Shown here: positions 12,159-24,755 of the stretch, piece after piece
How the letters are laid out: every line of letters begins with the position of its first letter
How positions within the stretch are numbered: the first letter of the stretch is position 1
Source of the DNA: Otis tarda
Taxonomy: Eukaryota; Chordata; Aves; Otidiformes; Otididae
Direction of reading: 5' to 3'
Assembly: GCA_026413225.1 (NCBI GenBank)
Contig: CM048553.1
Span: forward strand, 135,066,190-135,130,189
Length of the DNA stretch: 64,000 bases
The notes under the pieces: model-generated
What the model was told of the DNA's origin: nothing
Databases searched by the model: none
What the model saw: the letters and a program-made list of their open reading frames with translations, nothing else
Made by a program: the position numbers and the translations under genes

Positions 12159-15100
12159 TCCCTCAGAAACACAGTTTTTGCTTGAGTATGTACAGTTTGG
12201 CAACTCTCAGGCACTGAGCAGTCCCAGATTGCTTCTTGTCCCTTCCCAGCCAAGCATGACCAAGCACAGCCTTCAGAAAGCATGTGTGCAGCTGCAGTAA
12301 CTCTAGCTACGGTTAACATGTCTGCCTTGCTCTGATTCAGGTCCTTGGTGGCATCTGGCCATCTCAGACAACATTGTCTCTTCAGCTTGTAATAGCAACA
12401 CAAGGAAGCAAGGACAACGTAGAAAAGTTTTCCCTCTTCCCTTGCTATGCATTTCTTCTTGTTATTGGACTAAATAAATAACTGCTCTTTCCAGGGCCTT
12501 TTAAGTAATAATTCCACAAAGAAGGGTGAAATGAATTTCTTGAGGAGTAAGCTGCATAAAGTCAAAGTTATGGTTCCAGGCAGAACAGCAGACTGTAGTG
12601 CTGCTTTCTGCATTGTTATCTTCTCTTTCAGTGTACCTATCTGAATTAAACCTAGAAATATTTTAGCATTCTCTGAAGTCAGTGAAATCACATTTCCATT
12701 TGCTTGCATATTTTTTGCAGAACTTTTTGTGAACCTACACTACTAAGTACTAACATTGTGGTGTTACACTTCCTTCTGCAACGAGAGAAGGGAATTTTAT
12801 TATTACGCACTGGTTAAAACCATGCTAGCATCTTTTGAAATGCTTTTTTGAAGAATAATTTGTGAAATAATGTGGGTAACTAGTTGATTTGCTGAAAAGG
12901 TAGGATTACTGCTCACTCACATCCTGTATGGGCAGTCTGACTGCCTTCACACAACTACCTCTCTTCTACAGCAGACACTTCTTTTGTTTTGTCCATCATT
13001 TGTAACACTGAGATTAAATTCCATTTAAAAATCCACACCTGTGGATCAGATAAAATAAATACACCTGCTTTTGGCTTTGCCATAGCGAAGTTCCACGTAT
13101 TTTCCTATTCAGGATAGGAATTGAATTCAGTGGTGACATCTGTAGGTTGATATTTATCCTATAAGAAATATACTCGTCCCTGCAGTGTGAGACAGCACGT
13201 CAGATCTATCCGAGCGTATCCTCCTTCTCACTTACTCTGGCATAAATAGATATCCCACAGAAATCTTCTTCAGTAACTGCAGCTGCATGAGGTTGCGAGG
13301 GTCACAGCAATGCAGAACTGTCCGCGCTGGTACACACAGGTAGGACTGTGTAACTTCTCCTTGTGTCTCTCTCTGTGGAGATAATGCTACACTTGCTCAA
13401 AGCCAGCATAGCCAAAAGGGTGGCAGGTGTCCAGTTAGGTACTGCTAACTGCTGGGATCTGCTTTGCAAAAACCATGAGAAACAGTACACATCTCTGCAT
13501 TCCATTTTTACATCCAACAGATTCATACTAAAGCATCTCTGAGACCTGGTGGAAACTGCACACTGGAAACGAGAGACCTTCTCTGGACTAGAAAGCCAGA
13601 GTACAAGGTGGTGCTAATTCCTTATACTCCGGCTTATGGATCCTTCCAAGGATCCACAAAGTAGACTACCTTTCAACCCTTTTTTTCCAAGTTCTTTCAT
13701 TCTTTCATCCAGTAGACCTGACTTTTCTCATTTTGAACTTACTATGTGATAGCAAAGTGTTTCACATTCTAATAAAACAGTGCTAGAAGGAAATACAGAG
13801 TGATGGGTTTCTTATCCAGAAAGGGTGGGTCGTTTCATTTCCTTGATCTGGCTGGGATGGGTCCCTTGTGGTTCCCATTCCCATAGAGCACCTTGCCAAC
13901 CTGCTTTTTGAGTTAGGTTCAGGTGATAAGATGCCTAAACAAGGCTGTCTGCAGGTAAATTTGGGCTGATATGGAAGTTTGGGAAAGCAAGCAGAGGACC
14001 TGACAGTCTGTGTCTTCTCCCCACTGCTAACTGTGCTGATTAGAGTAACACCACCAGAATGATTATGCAAAAATATGGTGTGGAAAATCTTGCAGTTACT
14101 TTAACTGCAAAATGTATTTTGATGAAGCAGATTAACTTTTGCACCTCTGTGGTACATTACGGCTGTTTCTTCTTTCCTTGTATCACATAGTTGTAAATTG
14201 AAATTATCGGAATGATATCCAGAATGTTTTTTTCCTGCATTTTGGTCTGTATGTGTGAATATGTGCTCTAGCTCTTCAAACCTGAGAAAGTGTGTAAAAG
14301 CTACAAAATGGCCTTTCCCTATTCCTCTAAAATAAAAAAAAAAGAAAAAAAAATCAAAGATAAGTGATAGACATAATTCACACCACAGTAAAAGGAACAA
14401 AAAACATGCCAGTAGTTACATTTTTAAAGTTTGAGATTTCCAGCTTTTGTGAAATGGGAAAACTTCTGTCAGACTAAGAACTCTAAATGAGTTTCATGGG
14501 CTTGTGTAATTTCAAGAGTGAGAAAGCCAAATTAGACTATGGCATTTATAGCAAATAGTAAGGAGGGAAGGTTTGTTAGTTGGTTTTCTTTTTGGATGCT
14601 GATCAAATTTCTGCAACATTCTGCAACTGTATCGAATACAGTTTGAAAATACAGAATAGTCTTTATTTCTTAAGGGCTCCCTTGGCAGATGACACAAACT
14701 TGGATTATTTCTTTATCAATCTGTGAAACATCTGGAAACGGGAGATGGTTCTCTCAGGGGAGCGCTATCTGCAGCTCCTTTCTTTTTCAGTGTTTGAGAG
14801 TGTTGATTTTGGGGGATGAATGAAGTTTTGCAGTGATATTTTGGCCAATGAATATGCAGAAAAATGTTGCTGTTACCCAAAATCATCATAGCAGCCACAG
14901 TACCTAAAACATTACAGGACTGCTTTGTAGCGAGTTGTATAGTTCACTTGTGAACCAGTCTTCAGACATGCAGATCAACTAATTGTACCTGCATCAACTC
15001 CTTTGCTCCAGCACATTAGTACAGGTCCTTAAAATGCAGTGTCCTTGCTTCAATTATCAGGAGAAAAAGAACATGGTTTTTTACTTATTAGGCATCCCCC

Positions 15101-16501
15101 AGAGGCCATATGAGAGGTGCTTCTCAGATAAAAACAAATAAATAACGGGATTTTTCAGCCAGGTGGCTGAGTGAGCCAATTGATCTTGAGTTGCCAGTCA
15201 GACAGAAACTCCAGGGTTTCTTTTCTACTGCTGTGTTATTCCTCCACAGAGTACATAAATTGTAGAAATTGAACTTCAACCACATAAATCAAAAGATTGT
15301 GAGAACTGACCCATTCTATATTTATACCTGAGCATTGTCTCCATCGCCAGCATTTTGACGAGCCTTGAGAAGACAGAAAAATACTCCTAGAGTTTAGTTG
15401 TATGAAGTGAATGTGTGATGCTCTTCTGCTTTTATCTCAGAGGAAGTGAACTTTTTCTTCCATTATTGATCAGTTCATTTTAAGCAAACATTTCCAAGAG
15501 TGTTATATCAGCTGATGTGCTGTGTGCAAGTGGAGCAAAGGGTTCAAAACAAAGATAATGCTGAATCCTCACTGACCATTTCAAAGCTGGGTCTGCAAAT
15601 ACAAGTCACTATGTTGAGGCAGACCAGCAGCCTGTTTATTTAGCACCTGGTTTCTGTGAGTGGCCGGTGCTGGATATTTCAGAAAAGCTTGTGTCTTCAG
15701 TTTCTCCTTTTGCCTAGGTAGAGGTATCATCACTGTGAGTGGTCAAGCAAAAGTTTCATAGTGACACTGAGTAATAAGTGGCCAGTAAGTGATGTCTGGT
15801 ACCTAAAATCAGCACAGATACCAATTTCTGACAATGCCATGTGCTATCAAGAAACAGGTCTAGGAATATTTCCATGTTGCTTTAAGAAGCTGCAAATACT
15901 GAATATTTTAAATGCGGAACAGAAGCATTTTTCTGTAACAAAACCACACCATATCAGAGTATAAAGTAATCAGATCATTTCAATGACTTAACAATCTTTC
16001 ATAATAATTAAGATTTTGAAAAATTTTATAATGAGGAAGACAAAAATGAAAATGTGATTATTTAAAAAATGTAGGCATTTAGCTATATTTTAAAACTGTC
16101 CTGTTGAACAATTACTACCTAATTATTAATATCACAACTCTTGACCTTCAGAAGACACTCACTTTCATCTAAATCTGCTTTTTACTTGTACTGCATTTTG
16201 TTTCTTTTAAAAACAATGAAGCTTTCTTATTAAAATCTTTGGCTCAATAGAAATGCATTCTCATCTGGTAGAGGTACTTATAGAATATAGTGAAGTACAG
16301 ATACTAATTTACTTATTTTGAATTATTTGGTCATAGTAGTTGATTTTCTCTGAGACAGATTAACTATACATCATAAAAACAATTTTCTCTTAAGACCTAT
16401 CAACCTCAAATTTCTCTGTGTGAGGCATACAGCATAGAATGACAATTATGTAGCCTTACTGCAATTTATTACTTTAAAGAGACAAAAAATAAGGGTATTA
16501 T

Positions 16502-16523
16502 GGGGGTGGGGGTGATGGGGGGT
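16502..16523 (+). repeat. G-rich tract
   Basis: G runs of 5, 5, 6 and 2 are separated by T, TGAT and T. Only three runs are long, so a stable three-layer quadruplex is uncertain. It lies in unassigned DNA with no nearby promoter that I can see. Confidence 0.6.
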
Positions 16524-18526
16524 GGACAAGAGTAAATTACCAACCTTTAATAAATATTGGAAGTGAAATCTGATTGATTTTCATCTTTTTTTTTTTTTGT
16601 CTCAGTATACACCCAGGAAATTCTAGAGAGTTCATCTTTCCTGTGAAAGAAGAGCCAAGCACTGGGTTGGCAGAGACATTGCAGAATTGACATCGTTGCT
16701 GAAATGTAATAGTTGGTGCTACCTTGGGCGATTTGCGCTCTACTGTGTTCTACAATGCAGTCTTCAGTCTGAAAAATGTGTATGCAGATCTCGTGCCAAT
16801 TAGAAAATCTCTTCCTGTCACTGCTGGAAGTGCACTGCGCAGTGCAGTGCAGAAAAATACTTCCAAATCTTGCTTGGCATGCTGGGGCTGGATTGATATC
16901 TTTTAAACAGCTAGGGAGACATTTTCCCTAGGAATGTATTTTTATCCATGGCATTGCTTCAGATGCTATGTAGAGAGATTTTTGCTGAACTCATTTTCAG
17001 TCTCAGCTTTGAGCCAGACCCTTAGATGTATCGGTTCTCCTATTGCTTTACACTATCCCTACAGATCTCACAGGAAGAAAGAGACAGTGATCGAAGAGAA
17101 ATATCTACTATAATACTGATGTTTTACTTTGTCTTTGAAGGATTTGAGTGGGGTGTCACATCACACTGAAGATATACTTTGAAAAAAGAAAAAAAAATGA
17201 AAAATGTTTAAATCCATCTGAAATGAAGGGGTTGTTTTTCTTTGACTTGTGATCTTCTGGGGATAGACTATGAGTCTCAGAGACAGTGAGGGGAAGGAAT
17301 TGTTCTGACCTTGGCAAGGTCAATGATAGGTGTTTGTCCTCCACCAATAGCAAATTGCTATTTACACATATATTTGTAGAACCTAAATTCCATTTCTTAT
17401 TACCCATCTGAGAAAATAGAGAATATAGCATAGGTAGCAGTTGTTTTACTGCTGCATGACAACATGCCTGATGCCATTTCCCAGAAAGATACATTTGAAG
17501 GACAATCTTGACCCTATTCCAAAGTCATTTTGCTACAATGATATCATTTGATGCCAGATAACCTTACACCTATTTTTTCTAAAGTAAATATAGCATAAAA
17601 GAAATAGGAGAAAATTAGGAATGCAATTCAACTGTAATGCTTGGTCTTGTAAAAGCAGTCATTTGATTCATGATCAGTTGCCTAAAATCTAATTTAAAGG
17701 TATGGATACATATCAAAATTACAAAAGTTCTCCATGTTAGAGACATGCTTCCATTTCCCTGGAGACTATTCCTTTAACTGTACATATGGATCCAGGAACT
17801 TGACAACAAATTACTTTAAAAGCCTATTGCTCCTTCTTTTCTAATAAGTATAACCAACGTGTTGCTGTTACTGACCTAGTTATACTGCAGGGTCTCCTTT
17901 TACAGAGGGGATATTTGGGTTATTTATATATTTGTCTCTGTGGTCAACACCACTGTCTGAAGGGCTGACTGAATTTAGTCTTGTAGGCTACAGACACATG
18001 CGTAACTCAGATTCGCAAGAATAAAAAGCTATTGTTACAGAACTGAACAAGGTCGTTTGTGAAGTACAGTTGTTCTGTTCCACATTAATACTTAAAAGGT
18101 AAGATATTTTTCCAGTTTGAAGATAAATTTAATTCCAGTCTTCCAGGTGTATAAAACTGCATAAATCAAGCAGAATGATCACAGCTGGATGACTTATTTT
18201 ACAATTAATTTCAGCTAATGCTTTCCAATGTAGCTGGTTATGTAAATGAAAAAATCTTAGGATCTGGTACCTTCCATTATATTACAGAACACCACATTGT
18301 TTCATTCAACAGACTCCAAAACACTCACAGTGACATAGTTTTAAGTGCTATTGGAAGTGGGTGCCTTCGGTGGGAACACTATGTCTCTAACTAAAAAATA
18401 CATCAGCACCAATATATTGTCAAGTACCAAACCTACATGGTAGTAGATTTTAGAAAACATGAGTATAAACTGTTCTGCCAGCCCACGCATAATTACACTA
18501 CCAATTTTTGTCTTTCTATTGTGGTG

Positions 18527-19040
18527 GTCACAGACCCTTAGAAATGTTGGCAGGAAGGACCTCTGGAAGCCATCTAGTCCATCAGTGTGCTCCGGGCAAG
18601 ACTATTCCCACAACTACATCAGGTCAGCTTTAGCCATATATGAGTCTTGAAAATAACCAGGGATGGAGGTTTAGTAGCCTCTCTGGTGAACCCGTTTCAA
18701 CACTGCACTATTCTGTTGAAAAGGTTTTTCGTAATGTCCAGTCTAAACCTGCAAAGTAGCAACTCATGTTCACTACCTCTTTCATATCACTTGTCACTAC
18801 TGGTTTTGTTGTCTTGCTAATCCCCATTCAAGTAGCTGTAGACTGCTATCTTACTGCCCCTTAGCTCCTCTTTGACAGACTAAATAAACCTAGATACTTC
18901 ATCCTCTCTTTGCAGACTACATGCCGTACAAGTACCACCGACAGTGGTACTTCTCCCTTTGTCTCTCTCTCTAGTCTCTCAACATCCCATTTCAACAGAG
19001 AATGCTGGACTGCTATCTGGGTTGAAAATTTCTCATTCAT
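18527..19040 (-). mobile_element. Old, degraded CR1 3' region
   Basis: The plus strand shows the reverse complement of a CR1 3' end in eroded form: GGACCTCTGGAAGCCATCTAGTCC, then a stretch corresponding to the terminal ORF2 region with AATGTCCAGTCTAAACC, then a block ending near CTCCTCTTTGACAG. Many substitutions and indels break any frame. The match fades after about 18930 and the right edge is approximate. This is a much older CR1 subfamily than the copies at 23151 and 51986. Confidence 0.7.
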
Positions 19041-19299
19041 CCAGTCTGGACTTCATCACCTTTACAGTGTGAATGCTGTAATTCTCCATGTCCTCCTCCT
19101 CCTTAGCTGCTCTAAATAGCTCTCTAAAGCTTTTGCTTCCCAACTGTCATCTGCTTCTCTGCTTCCCAACCATATTGGTAGAAGCAGAGATCTCAGGAGA
19201 GGACTTTGCCTTTAGGGACTGAGTCAACAAAACATGTTGAGAATTTCAGCTTCCTGATTTGCTCAATGCCAAGGTGCCCTCCCTCCAGATGTATGAAAG

Positions 19300-19420
19300 C
19301 CCCCCACAAGTACAAGAAATAGCTATTTAAGGCTCATCCATCACGTCCTCTGGCCAGGTGATCTGTTACAGACCTCCACCACTACATATCAAAATTAGTC
19401 CCATCTCACCTTGACCTCTG
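19300..19420 (-). mobile_element. Possible CR1 endonuclease-domain remnant
   Basis: Read on the minus strand, the stretch around 19340-19385 resembles the conserved part of CR1 ORF2 endonuclease that follows a VCYRP-type motif. It would read V-C-N-R-S-P-G-Q and then, after a one-base shift, E-D-V-M-D-E. It lies just upstream (minus sense) of the old CR1 3' region, so both may be one copy that lost its reverse transcriptase part. The evidence is a short degraded match only. Confidence 0.35.
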
Positions 19421-21264
19421 GTTTCTTACTGGAGTTTTTCAACATTCAAGGGTCTCCTTAACAAAGGGTGCAATTATCACTCCTTTTCCTGCCCTCTTGT
19501 CCATGCCTGTGCTCCACTTGCTCATGCCATCCCTCTTCTACTTGCACTCATCTCTTTGTGGCATTGATCCTGCTTGTAAAAGCTGAAATATCTGGCACAG
19601 GATCTTTCCCCAACAGGACTTTTTTTCTCCTCTGTTGCCAGGGCACTGGAGATATATTTTAGGTTAAATAGCTGCAGGTTGAAATGGAGCCTTCCTCCCA
19701 CTGCCAGAAGTCATAGGCTTCCACCATGCTGGGTGAGTGTCCTCTTGCTGGTCCTGTGTAGCCTTCCTACCCTCAAGGTGGCTCCTGCCTAAGCAGAGTC
19801 TCCTGGAGATCCTATCAGTGTCTCATCTGTCATCCCTGACACAAGGGCTGTTCTTTTCTTGGCTAGGATTATTTTGCTTGTTTTAATGAACTGAAGGAAA
19901 GCATGAAGTAGCAGAGACCTCTGACTTTGAGTTCCCTTGTTTCATTTTTCAGTCTGAACTCCAGCCCCCAGGAACATCTGTATGCCATACAGATAAAATG
20001 GCCTGGCTTGTGCAGATGGGAAGTCAGACTACCTGACTTCACAGTTACATAGGTACTTAAAATCTATGGTCTACAATAGTTTCTCCTTCTCTTTAATTAT
20101 TTGTGAAGCAAAATCCTCTTCCAGCTGTGAAGAGCACAGAAAAAGGAGTTGTGTAGGAAGAAATGCAGCTGAAATTATCCAATGTAAGTCTATCCTCACA
20201 GAGGAGGAGAGAGCATCAAATGTGTAGAGCCTGCTTTTTGGAGCTGAAATGCTACCAAGCTGTGCCTGCAGAGAGAGCGAAGCTAACGAGCTAGTATACT
20301 ACTGTAGGAGTGTGTGCTGGGGATCTCTGAAATCTAGCAAAGCAGAAGAGATTTTTCTCTTTATTTTGGGGTGAATCATACCTCACAGTACATGTTTCTC
20401 ATTTTTAATGTGTTCCAGTGGAGAAACTAAACTGTGTTGTATTTGCTGCCATGAAATAATTTCTCTGCTCTAACATAAATAAATCTTGTGACAAACTGAC
20501 AAACTTCTTCCTCAAAGGCAGCAGAACAGACATGCATTTTTAGGAACAGAAGCATCCTCAAGTGATCCACTCAGTCTCTGAGTGAACCTCTGTCTGCCAC
20601 TGAGCATAATTCACTGTTTCAAGGCAGCCACAAGATGCTTCAGGATAAGCTGCTCTGGAATAAAATCCTGAGGGAGATGGTCTGGAGTCTCACCTGCCAA
20701 TGGCTGGTTCGTGCTTTGAAATGTATTTCTAATTTCTCTGCTGTGACTCTCTAATCTTTTGGAGAGACCCTGGTAAGCTTCCCAATAATGTAAGTTATTG
20801 AAGTTAATAATTTTTACACAATAACATGTTATTGTAGTTAATAAGTGAAGTTACTGAAGTCTTTCATTATTTTCTTCTTTATAGACTAAATACCTCAAGC
20901 ATTATCAGTCCTTTCTGGAACAAAATAAAGATTAGCAGCATATGCCCATTCGCTGAGATGACTTCTTTCTGTCTATTTTAAATGTCAGAGGTACATGTGA
21001 CACTGAAAACATTAAAAATAAATCACGTTGCTAGTTTCCTCCTTGGACAGTATGAGAGGTTGACAGAGATTCTTGGATTTTATGGACCTTCAGGAGTGAT
21101 TCAAACAGTAAAACAGCAAAGCTTACTTTTGTTTTTTAACATATCCCCAACAGACGTAGGTTGACCTGGAATCACTGGAATAAAGACATATGTTGATTTA
21201 CATCAGCTGAAGTTACAGCCCTGAAGTTACTGAAGTGACAGTTACAATTTTTAATATTTAAATT
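19421..21264. other. Unassigned DNA, no gene recognised
   Basis: No recognised element or exon. Short GTTAATAA/GAAGTTA repeats and an 18-bp palindrome ACAATAACATGTTATTGT lie at 20790-20870. The region directly flanks the complete family B LTR. Confidence 0.5.
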
Positions 21265-21437
21265 TGTCATGGTTTTGTTAGTGAGGGGGGGCCTAAGGTG
21301 GTAGCTTCTGCAGGAAACTGCTAGAAGTCGCTCCCCTTTGTTCAGTGGACTTGGCCAGGCCTAGGGCGGACCTGCTGCTGGCCAAGGTCGAGCCGATTGG
21401 TAGCAGAATGTCCCGTGATAACGCCTCTGCGATAACG

Positions 21438-21445
21438 TATTTAAG
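21438..21445 (+). promoter_or_regulatory. LTR TATA-like box (TATTTAAG)
   Basis: TATTTAAG stands about 175 bp into the LTR. The minus-strand copy at 57502-57983 keeps the same octamer (plus-strand 57772-57779), which supports a conserved core promoter element. Confidence 0.6.
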
Positions 21446-22213
21446 AAGGGGAAAACAGAAAAAAAAAAGAGAGAAGAGAAGATGTGAAGAAGCTGAGCGG
21501 GGGCAGAGGCGCAGAGGGGGAGGCGCAGGCCTCATCTTGCAGGCCTCACCCTCTGGCCTCTCGCCAGGCAGCCGACTGGGCCCAACTCAGTCCGGCCCGG
21601 CTGCAAGAAGTGGAGAGGAGATGAGAAGTGAATAAGATGTAAAAAAGATCCTGAGAGACATCTGCCACCCTGTTGTGAGGAACGGCTGCAGACACCAAGG
21701 TCAGTGAAGAAGGAGGGGGAGGAGTAATGCGGCTCCTGGCCAAGATTCTCCTGCAGCCTGTGGTGACGACCATGGTGGAGCAGGTTGTCCCCCTGCAGCC
21801 CATGGAGGTCCACGGAGGAGCAGAGATCCACTTGGAGCCCGTGAAGGACCCCACACCGGGGGAGGTGGATGCCTGAAGGCGGCTGTGGCCCGTGGAGGGC
21901 CTGCTGGGACAGCCGTTCTGGAGAGACTGTACTCCGTGGAAGAGATGACCCACGCCGGAGCAGTTCCACGAAGGACTGTGGCCCGTGGGAGGGACCCCAC
22001 GATGGAGCAGGGGAGGAATGTGAGGAGTTCTTCCCCCGACCATGAAGCAGCAGCGTGAAACAACGTGTGATGAACTGACCGCAGCCCCCATTCCCTCTTC
22101 CCCCCTGTGCCGCTAAGGAGGGGAAGGTAGTAGAGATAATGTTAAGCTTGGGAAGAGGGAGGGGTGGATGGAGGTTATCTTGTTCTCTGTCTCATTATCC
22201 TGCTGTTTGTAGT

Positions 22214-22219
22214 AATAAA
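22214..22219 (+). terminator. LTR polyadenylation signal AATAAA
   Basis: AATAAA followed by TGAATAG, as in the copy at 4955. It lies about 185 bp before the LTR end, consistent with the R/U5 boundary region. Confidence 0.65.
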
Positions 22220-22402
22220 TGAATAGTTTTCCCCAAGTCGAGTCTGTTTTGCCCGTGACGGTAACTTTAAGGATTTCTCCCTGTCCTTATCTCAAACCTC
22301 GAGCCATTTTTCCTTAGATTTTCTCTCCCTGTTCTCTTGGAAGGCGGGGGGAGTGAGAGAGAGACTGCGTAGTCTGGTCCTGATCAGGGCTGAACTACGA
22401 CA

Positions 22403-23150
22403 AAATTGTATGTAAGCAAATGGCCTGTGGCTTGAATTTTTGCATACTCTGACCTAAAATAATCTGCTTTATCAAGAAACCAAGGTCTTGACTCATAAAG
22501 CACTCTTCCCAAGTGCCACTGACTTGAATATTTAACTGAAAAGAGAAGAAGGGATACGGGTTTATTGAATAGTGTACTTGAAAGGGAAAAAAGTGTCTAT
22601 TATAATTCTTATTTCTCTAAATCCTCCACAATCTTAACTGTGGCTGAGAGATTTAAAATAGGATTGTATCAGGCTTTGCCCAGCAAGGCTTCCAATTAGT
22701 TTTTAAGGCAATACTCATATTTTTACTGTACAGGAGAAGCAGCAAAATTTATGGATCATTAGGCCAGTAAAGCTGAGAGGAAAGTAGTTGCAGTTACTTT
22801 AGACAAGAAATGAATGCACCTACTTTTCTCAGATTTTTATGTTCTGAGTTTATACTAGATGTTATTGTCTCCATAATTCTGAAAACTGCTATTTATTTAT
22901 AATTTTATCTTTTTTTTCTGTGTTAAATCTCTTGCACTCTTTGAAGAGAAGGATTGTTATAGGAGAGATAACAAATAAATTATTATCACATTAGCTGTCT
23001 GGATTCTCTTATTTTAGCCTTTATTTGAGGCTTTCTGAAAGCTGCTACTACCTTTTAGGGGAACTTAAAGTAACGCGTGCTCTAAAAATGTCTATATGTC
23101 TATTACCATAAATTAATCCCATTTTCATCAGCTATAATACGAAGCTAGAA
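22403..23150. other. Unassigned AT-rich DNA
   Basis: About 750 bp between the family B LTR and a CR1. I see no coding potential, element end or RNA gene in it. Confidence 0.5.
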
Positions 23151-24755
23151 ATCATAGGATCATAGAATAGTTAGGGTTGCAAGGGACCTTTAAAGGTCAT
23201 CTAGTTCAACCTCCCTGCAAGAAGCAGGGATGTCCTCAACTAGATCAGGTTGCTCAGAGCCCCATCCCACCTGGCCTTGAATGTTTCCAGGGATGGGGCA
23301 TCAACCACTTCTCTGGGAAACCTGTTCCAGTGTTCTACCACCCTCATCGTGAAGAAGTTTTTCCTTATGTCCAGTCTGAATCTACCTCCCTCTATTTTAA
23401 AACCATTACCCCTCGTCCTATCACAACAGGCCCCACTGAAGAGTTTCTCCCTGTCTTTCCTGTAGGCCCCCTTTAGGTACTGGAAGGTCACTATAATGTC
23501 TCCCCGGAGCCTCCTCTTCTCCAGGCTGAACAGCCCCAACTCTCTCAGCCTGTCCTCATAGGAGAGGTGTGCCACTGCTCTGATCATCTTCGTAGCCCTC
23601 CCCTGGACCTTCTCCAGCTGGTCCACATCCTTCTTATGTTGGGGACTCCAGAACTGGATGCAGTACTCCAGGTGGGGCCTCACAAAAGCAGAGTAGAGGG
23701 GCAGAATCACCTCCCTTGAGCTGCTGGCCAAGTTTCTGTTGATGCAGCCCAGGATGCAGTTGGCTTTCTGGTCTGCAAGTGCACATTGCTGGCTCATGTT
23801 GAGTTTCTCATCCACTAGCACTCCCAGGTCCTTCTCTCCAGGGCTGTTCTTGATCCATTCTCCTCCCAGCCTGTATTTGTGCCTGGGATTACCATGACCC
23901 ATGTGCACAACCTTGTACTTGGCCTGGTTGAACTTCATGAGTTTTGCATGGGCCTGTCTAGGTCCCTCTGGATGGCATCCCTTCCCTCCAGCATGTTGAC
24001 CACACCACACAGCTTGGTGTCATTGACAAACTTGCTGAGGTTGCCCTCTATCCCACTGTCCATGTTGCCAACAAAGATGTTAAACAGGGCCAGTCCCAAT
24101 ATGGACCCCTGAGGAACACTATTCGTCACCAGTCTCCACTTGGACATCGAGTCATTGACCACAACTCTTTGAGTGCAGACATCCAGTCAATTCCTTATCC
24201 ACCAAGTGGTCCATCCATCAAAGCCATGCCTCTCCAGTTTAGAGACAAGAATGTCCTGCAGGACAGTGTGAAATCCTTTGCACAAGTCCAGGTAGATGAC
24301 ATCAGTTGCTCGTCCTTTGTCCACTGATGCTGTAACCCCGTCATAGAAGGCCATGAAATTGGTCAGGCACAATTTGCCCTTAGTGAAGCTGTGTTGGCTG
24401 TCACCGATCACCTTGTTATACTCCATGTGCCTTAGCATGGTTTCCAGGAGAATCTGCTCCATGGTTTCCAGGAGAATCTGCTCCATCTCACCTCACAGAG
24501 GTGAGACTGACTGACCTGTATTTCCCCAGTTCTTCCTTGTTCCCCCTTTTAAAAATGGGGATTATATTACCCTTTTTCCAGCTGGTGGGAACTTCACCTG
24601 ACTGCAATGACTTCTCAAATACGATGGACAGCAGCTTGGCAACTTCATCCGCCAGTTTCCTCAAGACCCGTGAATACATCTCATCAGGTCCCATGGACTT
24701 GTGCACCTTCAGGTTCCTTAGATGTTCCCAAAGCTGCTCTTCTGCTACAGTGAGC
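23151..24755 (-). pseudogene. 5'-truncated, broken CR1 LINE (ORF2 reverse transcriptase)
   Basis: Read on the minus strand this is a CR1 ORF2 from the region just before the reverse transcriptase to the 3' end. Open pieces at 24793-24488, 24486-24187, 24162-23935 and 24010-23240 correspond to consecutive parts of the 680-codon frame of the copy at 51986. It is broken by a stop near 24487 and a frameshift near 23950-24010. Recognisable parts are a thumb-like start with [12 protein letters not shown], motif A region [10 protein letters not shown], motif B VPQGSILG, and motif C changed to FVND. The 3' end holds the hairpin GACCTTTAAAGGTC at 23185-23198 and an ATCATAGGATCATAGAAT tail. The 5' truncation is typical of incomplete target-primed reverse transcription. 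It is not functional. Confidence 0.93.
24437..24484. repeat. 24-bp perfect tandem duplication inside CR1
   Basis: The unit ATGGTTTCCAGGAGAATCTG plus CTCC is present twice in direct succession. On the CR1 strand it adds eight codons in frame, so MEQILLET is read twice. The copy at 51986 has the unit once, so the doubling is private to this copy. Confidence 0.92.

Larger units (their letters stand above)
11984..18526. other. Unassigned DNA, no gene recognised
   Basis: About 6.5 kb without a recognisable coding domain or element end. It holds a short GA repeat near 12140, a 9-bp inverted repeat at 13637-13656, a G-rich patch at 16502-16523 and a 16-bp palindrome TGCACTGCGCAGTGCA at 16831-16846. 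Open frames are all under about 115 codons and look like chance. Confidence 0.5.
21265..22402 (+). mobile_element. Complete solo LTR, 1.1-kb family (family B), TSD AAATT
   Basis: The element starts TGTCATGGTTTTG and ends GGGCTGAACTACGACA, giving TG...CA ends. It is flanked by a perfect 5-bp duplication, AAATT, at 21260-21264 and 22403-22407. Length is 1138 bp. It contains a TATTTAAG box at 21438, a purine-rich stretch, a GC-rich middle with several degenerate copies of a GTGGCCCGTGGGAGG-like unit, AATAAA at 22214, and a U5 with CTCTCGG...GGGGGGAG-like self-complementarity. No gag or pol is attached, so it is a solo LTR. The 5-bp duplication and terminal similarity to family A point to a class III (ERV-L-like) retrovirus. 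The apparent open frames of up to 181 codons on the minus strand are GC-driven shadows. Confidence 0.93.

Noticed and set aside
16502..16523. G-quadruplex candidate
   Set aside because: Only three runs of three or more G are present, so the usual four-run pattern is not met. Kept only as a G-rich tract.
21546..22091. 181-codon open frame on the minus strand (with 145- and 120-codon companions)
   Set aside because: It lies wholly inside the GC-rich centre of the family B LTR, overlaps frames in all phases, and the same pattern recurs in the copy at 4166-5142. It is a composition artefact.
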